Source of the DNA: Dipylidium caninum | Lineage: Eukaryota > Platyhelminthes > Cestoda > Cyclophyllidea > Dipylidiidae | NCBI GenBank assembly: GCA_017562135.1 | Contig: QEYB01000654.1 | Coordinates: 806,001 to 870,000, forward strand | DNA length: 64,000 nt | Reading direction: 5' to 3' | Part shown: positions 37,601 to 47,464 of the stretch, in pieces | How positions within the stretch are numbered: position 1 is the stretch's first letter | Layout: every line of letters starts with the position of its first letter | The notes under the pieces: generated by a model | What the model saw: only the letters and a program-made list of their open reading frames with translations | The model's database searches: none | What the model was told of the DNA's origin: nothing | Position numbers and translations under genes: made by a program

Positions 37601-40600
37601 GAGGAGGGAGCAGAAGATGGCAGATCGGGCTAAGTCACCGACCCACGAGGCGTGTAACTATTAACGCTGTACCATTCGCTCTCACATCTCTCTTCCCCCC
37701 CCCCCTGCCCCCCCCCCCCCCGCCGGCAAGGAGAACCGACGACTTCGTGAGGTGGCGAGCAGCTATGAGGATCGCTTGGCGGTGACGGAGAGGGAGGTGG
37801 AGAAACTGCGCGACAGACTCACCCAAACGGAGTCGCGACTCGCTCAGCCAGAGGGGAAAGCAAAGGTAACATATTGCAGATAGTGCAGAGAAGGAAAGGA
37901 GGAGAAACGTGAGAAGTGGGACTGGGAGAAAGCAAAAAGTGATCTCTTCTTTTACTCGCACACATACACACGATTTTATTTTGCCCTTATTTATGCAATG
38001 CAAAAAAGGTGAGCAAATCTAAATAGTTAACTAGTTAAGAAAAAGGGGGACTAATTTTGCTAGACCGTCTCTCCCACCAATGAAAGGTGGCGCTGAATTT
38101 GAATTGCGGTGAAAGTGTTAAAAAGTCTTTTGGTTTGAGTATAAAGAGGAATAAGATGTCGTTTACTTTAATACCATTTTAGACCTCACAAACTACCGAT
38201 TTGCCCGAGAGACCGCGCTCTCTAACGCCCGCGGTAAGATTTGCTGTGAGAGGCGGAGAGCTCATTTTTACTCCAAAACAGCCTTCTCCCTCCTCCTCCT
38301 CCTCCCGCCCGAGATGGTAGACGTAAATCAATGTGAAATAGCCCCAATTCCGGCGCATATTAGGACATACTTAGCTACATTTTGTTTGTTTCCGGAGTGA
38401 GAGACCTCCGCCGGAGACACGGTAAACACAACCGATCTCTGCACCTTAACTCGCTAACACGTGCTACGGTAGGTGTAAACAATGCATTATGAAGGTGAAA
38501 TTCACGATAGAGTATTTTTAAATTCACTAAAAAAGGCATAATAAAAAAGCCTGCTTCTTTTGTTTTAGGCAGCGGAAACTGCAAATGGTGATAATTTGAA
38601 CGAATCTCCAGCGGTAAGATTTGACGATTGCCGAGTGCTCTGCTTCAAATCGCATGCGTCCTACTGATATTATTTAAGTAGCGGTTTCCGCGAAAACAAG
38701 GTTATGGAAAAAGTGAGGGGGGATGTCAAAGCGGGGTCAACACGCCACATGAGCAAGTATCTCAAGAAATCAGCGAGTTATGCCTCGCATGGAGAGTAAA
38801 GAGGAGGCTACTTAATAAAAAAAACCAACTCTCACCAGTGGATTTGTCTACGTTAAGGGTCGACCGAGGTCAAGAGCAATAAATGCTTTATGATTATGAG
38901 AAAGTCTTTCCCTCTTACAGCGCAGCAGAGAGGCCAAATCGCCGTTGCCTAAGAGGGACGAGAGCGCGCAATACGAGTCGACGATTCGCGAATTACGCGA
39001 GCAACTGGCCCAGTCGGACGCGTCGAATCGGAGTCTCCAGGCCTACCTCATGTTTTTAAAGCGCTCCTACAGCAGCATATTTGAGGCAGAGGATGACAAG
39101 GGCGGTCAAATTACAGCCGCAATACCCACTGCTGCTGCGGCCGTCGTGACACCAGAAATTCGTGCTTTTGAGGGAAGTGCCACGGCAAATGCTGAATAAG
39201 GCTACCTTTTGTCGAAAATTCTGCTTAAACAAAGCTCCTTCTTATTTCAGCCATTGGGGGTTATTCTATCAGTCGGGGCACAAATACACTGGCCGCATGC
39301 TCGGATAGACAATTGCCGAATGTTTTCAATTAGGAGGGCAGTTATGTCAAATGCAGAATTGGGGTCCTCTTAGCGCAATAAGTGCCCATTTAACACATTG
39401 TTGGCAAATACAGGATGACCGGGTTCAAGTTAGACCCAAAGCCCGGTGTCAAGCGTTGGTGTCAACTTGTTCGGAGCGAGGCAAAATCAGATCGAAGAGG
39501 ATGCTGAAGGGGTGGTAGTCATTAGGCGTCCGCGTGACGACTGTTACTGTCGACAAAAGGTTCGTAAGCCTCATTTTCAACTGGTTGACTTTTTTACTGT
39601 CATTTCTGACGTCTTTTCTATGAGGGTTTGTCAGGCAGAAATTTCCAACCAAGAAGTGATGAAGTCTACGCGAATACTAAGGGTAGGCTGCGAGCACATA
39701 ACACGCTACTTAAAAGGTATGAGTAGCAATTGTTAACCCGTCGTAGATGGTGCTTTCATTGAATGCAGAAATTCGAAAATGGGCAACTACGTCGGAATTG
39801 GGACAGGTTTTAAAACTAATTTAAACGCGCAAATAGTACCAAAATACGGGAGAATGTAGGGTCCACCGGAAACCATCAAAGCGCAGTTTTTACACTAAAA
39901 ACCGACACCCCTTCAGATGGAAAAACTGTAATTTCTTTGTGCCAAACGAATCACAAATTAACATCACCGAAATGCGACGTTTATTCAAGGCATGAGATCA
40001 TAAGTGTTAATGTCACTAGGAAATGCAAGCAATCGATGGCATGGATAACCTAGCCATACCGAAGATAACTCTTTTAATTGTTTTGTCAACAAAGTGAAAA
40101 AAAGTAGACAGAAGTAGGCGGAAACAAGTGTCCCACGGTGGCAATGAGGCCGCGTGCTCTTAATTCTCCAATGTAAACGAAACGAGAACAAACAAAGTAA
40201 CCACAAACAGAACACTTCAATGCAGACCGCCCAGTTGGGTGGGGAGTAGGGGCAACACACCAAACTTTAACCAAAAATAGGACCAATGATTAGAATCTAT
40301 GGTGTGTGGATAAGGCAATTTCAGAAGAGATGGACTCAGGGAAGCCACCAAGAACGGATTACAAGGCTCAAGCGAAAAACCCTGATAATCAAGCACTCGG
40401 TGAAATACATCGAGATGCCCAAGCCAGATATCAATGAAAGTGGCGAGTGCAACTCCTCAAAATTCAAAACACCGATAATCGCACGTAAGAACTACTGAAA
40501 TGCGAAATGAGTAGACGCCAACGAACATGGCTGCAAGGCAGGCGGTGTAGATGGGCAGTGAAGGACTGCGCGGACTATTAAACAGGTCGTTAAGGCGAAA

Positions 40601-43600
40601 AGGGTTGATCCCAAGTTAAAGGGCAGTAAATGTTTCGGCTCATTTGACGGAAGCAGGAGAAAGGATTCGTGAAGGCTACCATAAACACAGAGGTGTCGAG
40701 AACCAGAGAACACTTATGCATTTTCCGCTTTTTTTTCAAAATAAGTGTTAAGAAAAACTATGATATAGCGGGAAAGCATCAAGTCCGAGGTAAAATGAAT
40801 AACTAAATAAATTTTAACAAAAAAAGCATCCAAAATGTATGAGTAAGAGGTGGAGAATAAGGAGGCACGTACGGAAGCAATGTCGATGAGGGTGGCGATG
40901 ATCTCAAACCACCAGTTATGGTCCAGTGGGAGACACGAGGGCATTTTTCCTCCAGACACTTGAAGATGTGGCTGAGCAGGGCGTCACAGAGTCGGAGGAG
41001 AAGTGGCCGAAGTGTGCGATTTTCCTCTCTCCCCGACTGAAATGTGAGCAAAAGGCACAATGAGAGGAGGGGCAGCGGCCGCCAGTCAAGTTTTCCACGG
41101 GGCGTTAGACACACCTGAAGGCCGAACGCAATCATGCCTTTAACCTCCTGCATGCTGGGGACGAGGCAGTCGTAGTGCAATGCGACGAAAGCCTTCAGCG
41201 TAGCGACAGCCTGCAAGCGCAGTACTCCCGGTTGAAGGGTCTCCTCCGTAGTCTCGCCCGCGCCTTCGCCTTCGCCCACAAGGCGTACGCACAGCTGGAA
41301 GGCGGAAGGAAGCACCACTCGGTGTGAATTGGGTCTCATTACTGCGAATGACTGACTGACTGCCTGACTGCCTGACTGGCGGGACTAACTTCAACAAGCC
41401 AACAGGCAGCGCTGGACGGCGACGAACCAGCCGACAAGGACAGCATCGCAGAGCCCGCCGGCGCTGTTGTCAGCAGTTGGTGTATCTCGGGGGTAGGCGG
41501 GGTGGCGAGAATTGCCGTCCACACGGCGAGAATGTGAGCGAGGCAGAGAGCCCGTCGGGCCTGATCCTTGTGCGCTCGGGCGTGGAAGGCGTGGAGGACG
41601 GTGGTGAGGCTGGAGATGAGACCGCAACGCAGACGATGGTAGGGCGTAATTGTGACGAGGGTGGCCAGGACCTTCAAGAGAGCCAGCTGATGACGAAGCG
41701 ACCTCTCCGTGAGGAGCGCCCAGTTGAGACTGCGGTGGAGGAGTCGCAGCTCACCCGCCAGTCGAACGGAGTAGGGGATGAAGGAGGCGGGCTGCCAATT
41801 GGAGAGCTCCTCGGCGATGGAGAAGCGCTGCTTCAGGTTGTTCAATATGCCGCCCAGCATCACGATGAAGAGCTGGGAAGAGGGGGAGCAGGCACACCAC
41901 TCGCACGCATTTGACAGTTTAATTTTAAGAGGAAAAAGTGTTTTTGTTACTAAGATAAAAGTCAGGGTGTTGTGCTCCTCGATGGTCCCATGTTGGAGTC
42001 ACACGCCTCGGGTGATGGCTCTTTTTAAGTGGAGGAGAAAAGGACGGGACGAGGAAGAGAAGAGGAGACGAAGAGGAAGAGGAAGAGGAGGAGGACAAGA
42101 AGGAGGAGGATGAGGAAGAGTACGAGGAGAAGGAGGAGACGAAGAAGAGGAAGACAAGGACGAAACAAGGAAGAGGAGGATGAGAAAATGAGCAGAAAGA
42201 GGGGGAGGAGGACAGGGGGGAGGGGAAAAAGTATTATTCATGCGAAAAACTCACACACCTCCCTCAGTCGAGCATCATGTTCCCGACACAATGCACCCAG
42301 GAGGTCCTGTTGAAAAGACCGTTTACCGTCCAACGTCCAGACCTCCTGGCATATCCACCTCGAGGTTAACAAGCGCCGAAGACAGAAGGTGGCGAGAAGC
42401 CGCGACTTCTTCGCGCCTCGAGCCTACAAGGCGAGGAAGGCGGTTAGACACGCCGATGAGGGCGTCCACGCGTACGTTACTCTCAGCGCAAGGCGCCTCG
42501 TTGTCCGCGGAGCTGCTGCTGCCGCCGTCGCTGGTCTCGCCGCAACTGGAGGAGGAGGAAGAGGGAAAAGAACTGCCCGAGGAGGTGGGAGGAGCCGCCG
42601 CTTCTCCCCATTGTTGTAAACGGCATGGCGTGCAGAATACAAATGGCCATACGACACAGAGCGCGCGAACAATGCCTTGGAGCTCCGGGGACGAGGGTTG
42701 GGTGAGACGGAAGAGTTTACGATGGCAGATGAGCTGCACAAGTGCGTGGAAACACGAGAGCTCCACACTGGCATCCTACCGAAAGGAAAAAGTGAGATAG
42801 CGACGCCTCAGTAGGTACATGAAGGGGAGAAGAAATGGGCGAGACAGTCGGAGGTCCACCTTCGTCTCCTCGAGAAGGCGCACGAGGGTGTGGAGACAAC
42901 ACTCGCCCCGCGCCCGATCCAAGAAGTCGGGATTGGAGCGACCGGCGGGGGCGGCGAGAGTCGTCCCCGAGGTCGCTATCGCCCCGTAGCCACTTTTGTA
43001 GTCGACCGGGTGGAGGTAGAGGAGGGTGGCCAGCGAGGAGGCGAGTCGCTGGCGCACTTCGTTGCCGGCCGTCGGGAGGTCGATGTCGAGAACGGAGTCG
43101 ATGAGGCGTGGGTAAAGACTCGGCTCCAGTAAGGTCAGATTACCTGAAGCGAAAGGCTCAACGATTAATTCACCTCCAAGGCCCCGTTTCAAGCTTTTAA
43201 GCTGGAGTGTCAATACACAAGACAGAATGTGGAATTTGTACAGCAGTGTGGCAGTGAAATCAGCCGAAAAAAGGTAATATGAAGGCAACAGTTGATGGAC
43301 GGTCGGCGACTCGGTATTCAACAAAGGCAGCAAACTCTTCTACCTACTTCGACTAATCGCTAGTAAGTCAGGGTGCGAGTCTCATCTGTCGCGAGGCGGC
43401 AAGAAGTCGCTCAGCCTCCTACCGGTCCTTCACCTCAGGTTACTTGTAAGAACCGTCAAATCGCAAAATGGCGCTGTCTGCACGACACTGAACGGGAGTG
43501 AATGAGAAGAAGGAAAGGGGAAGGAAAACGGTAGACAAAAAAATTGCCAAAAACTTTATAAAATTGATGTGATATGAGAGGATAGTCTGTCCATGATGCC

Positions 43601-46600
43601 GTTGACTGCTCCAATGTGAAATGAGAGTGAAATAAACACGAGATGCCAATAGATGCCACCTTCCAGAGTCCCATTTCCCTTACGGAAAAGAAAAGAGAAA
43701 GATCACAAAGGACAAGAGCAGGAACTTGATCTCAATGAAATATTTGGCAGGAAGTTTAGCGAAAAAATATGTATTCGTGCCAAATCAAAGCACAAGCCGA
43801 CAAGTTAGTCATATAAAACTTGGGACAGACAATGGCTTTAAAGAAGGAAAATGAAATTATTGACATGGGAACAAGGTAGTCAAATGGGGAATCGACGTGG
43901 ATAAAATAGATTCTAGTTACGGCTCACATCAACTGTGTTTTCCACCGAAAAATTGCAGTGCCTCAAAATGTAAAGGCTAAAATATCAGTCTGACGTGAGA
44001 GTAGGGGAGGACCGTAAAGAAAATTATGTATAAGGGAGGAAAGGGGCTATTTTATAGATATAAATAAGTCAGAGGATGATGGCTGCGTTTAGTTTTATCA
44101 GGCAAATAAGTTACACCAATAAAATCTTGACCAAGTAAATAAACAATCTTCAACGATCTAGGAGCGATTAGGCCGCAAAGAAGACGTGTGAATATATCTT
44201 AAAATTACATTTAGTTGCAATAAACTCCTCAGTCTTCAAGTTCCATCTTTCGGCTTAGTGTCATAGCCTGTGTCGCATTAATGATAATGAAGACCACTTT
44301 CATCGTTATTTAGAAGTTCATAAAGTCGAAAAAGACTAAAAACAGTGTATATGTGTTAAAAAAAGATAGAATATTGCAGCTCAACTCATATAGGGAGAAA
44401 AATTAAGATATACCCATAACAAGAGATTCTACGAGAGAGCAGAATTTGGTCGAAGACAATTCAGCGTTAGAATGCCATAAGAGCAGACGACTGATAAGCC
44501 CGTTGAATACTTCCTTTGCTTTGGCAATTTCTTCATGGGTCGATTGAGAAGATAATGATTTGGCCAGGGAGGAAAGACGACCACCTCGAGCGAGATTTGA
44601 CAGGACTTCGGGAGTTACATCAGACTCAGCGAAGATGAAAAACAGAGCAGACCAAGATAATGTCTCTTTGGAATCCTGCATCACTATAGACAGGAAGGCG
44701 GTAATGTTGGGTATATTCAGTTGGTTATTTTATAAGGCTCTTGAATTAAAACCAATATAAATTTCGGAGATATTGAAATCAGCAAAAAAAAGACACTTTA
44801 AATCGGATACATGCATTCAACGACAAACTTAGGTAACGGTGAAAGCTTAGTATTTCAAGACTTTACTGAATAAACGCATACCCTAAATAAATATTTCAAC
44901 AAATGAGCAATTGAAAAATAACTATCATGAATTAGTTCACCAAGAGTAATCAATAAAAGCCTATAATAAGCTTAGGTTCGCCTTGTCGTGCTTGAAATGC
45001 TGCTAACAGAAAGGCAGAAAACCGGGTCTAAAACCGACACGGCGTTTGGAACACGGAAACACGAACGAAGATGCATCCAAAAACCGAACGATTGTAATTG
45101 GACTATTCAAATTGACCGCCCCGCTCATCAACTCGACCTTGTAGCTGTAGCCTCGAGCGGTAAGTAATGAAAATCATTGGTATTCTAATTTCATGTCATT
45201 GTAACGCACTTCAAACCAACAACTTATAATCAAATAGCATTGCAATTTTGTTATGGTTACATTGGCATTTTTGCAGTGTAAAAGGTGTTACTTCATGTTT
45301 ATATTGTATTCTTCCACGAGCCTTCTTTATTTTAGTGCCTTACCTTACCTGCACTATTCAGCTTCTACCTTCACTAATGAAAGTCGTTATTTGCGTCTGC
45401 CAGACCCTAGGAACTACGGAGGCATTAGCATCATCCTACAGCTTTTTACACAAGTCCCACGGTTTATTTGTCGTCGAATCTCTGATGCATTGATTAATAT
45501 AGTGCATCAACCGAATTCCAGGCCGGAAAAGGCTTCCTCGCCTATCGATAGGCAAAGCGCCTGCCAAACTCCCCCTCAGATGGTTTTTTTGACATTAGTC
45601 TGTCCAAAAACTAGTTTCCATGGACATATAAATGCCCTTAATTCTTTTGGTGGTTCGCCATATTGCGCATGCATGTGAACCGCGATCGCGCTGACTCTTG
45701 GCAATTGACGCTGTCAAGGATCTCACAACTGGCATATTGAGGCGATCTTATTCTTAAACAGAGCGTCTAGCGGTTGAACCTCCAACACGTTACGAACTGA
45801 GCGGTGATGACACGGGAGAGACTTCTGCCGAAGGGCCGTTTGTTGATACACAAATCATTTAAGATTGAAGGCGAGTCGGTCCTAACCTGACCTGCTTCCT
45901 GTGTACTTCCACCGCTGACGGGACATTACGGAGTTGCTTCATCCCCTGGTCTTCCTTCCAACTCCGGCTACATGAGGCCACCACGACGCGATGGCCACAG
46001 CACAAAACCGTCTTCTGTCGTCTACCCCCACACGGCGTCAGTGGGGATGCGGTTATCTCCAAATTAAAAATAATTTCTACGGGAAATTTGCCCGATTCGC
46101 GGGTCCAGCAAGGCATAAAATTTAATCTCTTGTCGCGGCCTCATTTTTCTTGAAAAATCCACCCAATTACTCCATTGATATCAATTAAACATGCCTTAAC
46201 TCTGTGTGAAAAATCTGGCAGGGTATTTCTTAAATGACTTATTATATTCATCCAAAATAATTTCCATTGACATCTACTACTTTCTCATGGGCGTTGGACA
46301 AGTCTCACCTACATTTTAACAAAAAAATTGGCTATTATTAGAGTTATGAGATAAACCAAAGTCACATATAGTGTTAATTTTGTTATTAATTTTTTCTCTT
46401 AAAATTATTCTGTATAACGGAAGAGTTGATAATTGGTCGACGGCATAGGGGTTGAATATGTGGTATTAAAAGGAGTAAAATATCAAGTAGATAAAGAGGG
46501 GAGGAGGAATAATATTCTTAATTGACTCTTTCGGGAGGGAAAAAATTACTCTTTCCTTTTAATTTTCGGACCAAGTTGCAACAAATCTCGTTATAGTCCA

Positions 46601-46771
46601 GGTTCCTTGACGGCGACATAGTCCTACAAAACAGATCTCTTGGACACATCTCATGTAGTGATCCTGCAAAGGTGTGTAAACAAGATTGTATAAGTGACTC
46701 GTAACACTGTTTACCAAGGGTCAAAGGTAGAAGATTTGACGGAAAAACGGGGTATACGCACAAAATGAAGC
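31699..46771 (-). CDS. HEATR6: HEAT repeat-containing protein 6, 5' end incomplete
   Basis: Twelve exons on the minus strand, in transcript order: 46771-46550, 44683-44414, 43143-42860, 42775-42359, 42306-42259, 41872-41390, 41294-41115, 41036-40873, 33920-33694, 33135-32950, 32907-32166, 31965-31699. They give about 1160 codons; human HEATR6 is about 1180 aa. The first exon(s) are missing or unrecognised. HEATR6 is an all-helical repeat protein of poorly known function. Recognition rests on ordered segments with the same spacing as in vertebrate HEATR6: RFSIAEE, then LLKVLATLVTITPYHRL, then a Cys-Trp-Leu followed by LCVRLV, LRLQAVATLKAF, ELLALLPPAF, ALQSLANLV and EKVRWNAALGAGRLL. Every junction agrees in phase except within exon 41036-40873, which seems to need one extra base (see findings). 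A Ser-rich linker lies in exon 42775-42359. The intron 42307-42358 is only 52 bp, and intron 33921-40872 contains another gene. The exon at 46771-46550 is the least certain. Confidence 0.85.
33921..40872 (-). other. 7 kb HEATR6 intron hosting a coiled-coil gene
   Basis: The donor GTACGT follows the exon ending 40873, and the TTTTAG acceptor precedes the exon starting 33920. Both flanking exons are phase 0. The opposite strand carries the coiled-coil gene at about 35042-39199. The remaining parts, 33.9-35.0 and 39.2-40.9 kb, are AT-rich with no recognised gene. Confidence 0.75.
35042..39199 (+). CDS. Coiled-coil protein, possibly ODF2/cenexin-like, 5' end incomplete
   Basis: Exons in phase: about 35042-35268, 35720-35773, 35858-35896 (uncertain), 35995-36061, 36334-36638, 37380-37442, 37731-37865, 38183-38233, 38569-38613, 38921-39199 (TAA); at least 400 aa. 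Nearly every exon is helical and charged, with Glu/Lys/Arg/Gln/Leu patterns. Examples are RRWVNEIDRSI (35.2 kb), RLTQELAAADARIQELMRQR (36.5 kb), REVEKLRDRLTQTESRL (37.8 kb) and YESTIRELREQLAQSDASNR (38.97 kb). The last exon ends in a helix with SLQAYLMFLKRSYSSIF and then an Ala-rich tail. That ending reminds me of the C terminus of ODF2/cenexin, a sperm-tail and centriole-appendage coiled-coil protein; this is tentative and could be another centrosomal coiled coil. An additional Lys/Arg-rich exon may begin at 36832. The start codon was not identified. The gene sits inside a HEATR6 intron on the opposite strand. Confidence 0.6.
40944..40948 (-). other. Probable one-base frameshift site in HEATR6
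   Basis: An A5 run on the coding strand (T5 on the plus strand). Before it the frame reads IFKCLEEK; after it the family-like frame LPLDHNWWFEIIATLIDIAS is one base out. One more A would join them and keep both exon ends in phase 0. Confidence 0.6.
42030..42220. repeat. Purine-rich GA/GAG tract
   Basis: About 190 bases almost entirely of A and G on the plus strand (GGAAGAG-like units), inside the HEATR6 intron 41873-42258. Read on the gene's own strand it is a long polypyrimidine tract upstream of the acceptor at 41873. Confidence 0.85.
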
Positions 46772-46971
46772 CTGGTTGAAGGGTGGGGATTGGGAAGTTA
46801 TCCGTGCATTACTCATCTTCCCGTCCATTCGAACTGATACGTCGCAGTAACACGAATGGGCGTTTCTAACCGAGCGGTCAAGCGAAAGAGCGTCTAAAGT
46901 TGTGAGAGGGTTCAGAGACAGAAGAGGAGAAAATCGGTATGCAATTATGCGAATTTATAATAATACTAGTT

Positions 46972-47183
46972 TCAAAAGGCATATGCGCACAACAATGTCA
47001 AAATGCGCGTTATTCTCGATTTTTTTGAGTATGTAAAATGTATGACATGGTCGATTAGAGGGTGGAGGAGAAAACAACCACATTGGTGGCATATGCAGTT
47101 CATTAGTGAACCACAGCAGGAAATAAGCACGCATTTTGGAATGAAGATGAGCATAGCGAGTTCGAAAAAATTATAATGCTCCA
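46972..47183 (-). other. Possible upstream HEATR6 exon
   Basis: A minus-strand open segment preceded by a TCACTCACAG acceptor-like site. It contains a CHQC then about 20 hydrophobic residues, weakly like the N-terminal region of vertebrate HEATR6. No donor giving the required phase 1 was found, so it remains a candidate only. Confidence 0.2.
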
Positions 47184-47366
47184 ACATTACTGCTGTGAGT
47201 GACAATAATGTACAAGTTACATGTCTACTCAACTTAAGCAAATTAAACAAAATTATGTCAGTTCTTATATTGATTACTGATTTTATTTATGATAAATGTT
47301 TTAAATCGAATATTTCTTGTTTTTTTCGTATCCCTCTAATTAAATGCAAATAGCCTTACCCGCGGC

Positions 47367-47374
47367 TATTTAAG
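47367..47374 (+). promoter_or_regulatory. TATA-like box of the SLC4 gene
   Basis: TATTTAAG lies 91 bases before the last base ahead of the ATG at 47465, just after a GC-rich CCCGCGG. A start about 30 bases downstream would give a 5' UTR of roughly 60-70 bases. No splice acceptor precedes this ATG, unlike POP4 and calpain. Confidence 0.4.
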
Positions 47375-47464
47375 CATTTTGCGTTGTCGGCTTGCTGCAT
47401 CGCTTGCCGCGAAGTCGGTGTCTCTATCGTTCAACGTTGTTCCGTGGGATTTTAAATTTTCTTC

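Larger units (their letters stand above)
46772..47464. promoter_or_regulatory. Probable divergent promoter region, HEATR6 / SLC4
   Basis: The two genes point away from each other, with fewer than about 700 bp between the first recognised HEATR6 exon and the SLC4 start codon. The stretch should therefore hold both promoters, plus any missing HEATR6 first exon. Confidence 0.45.
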
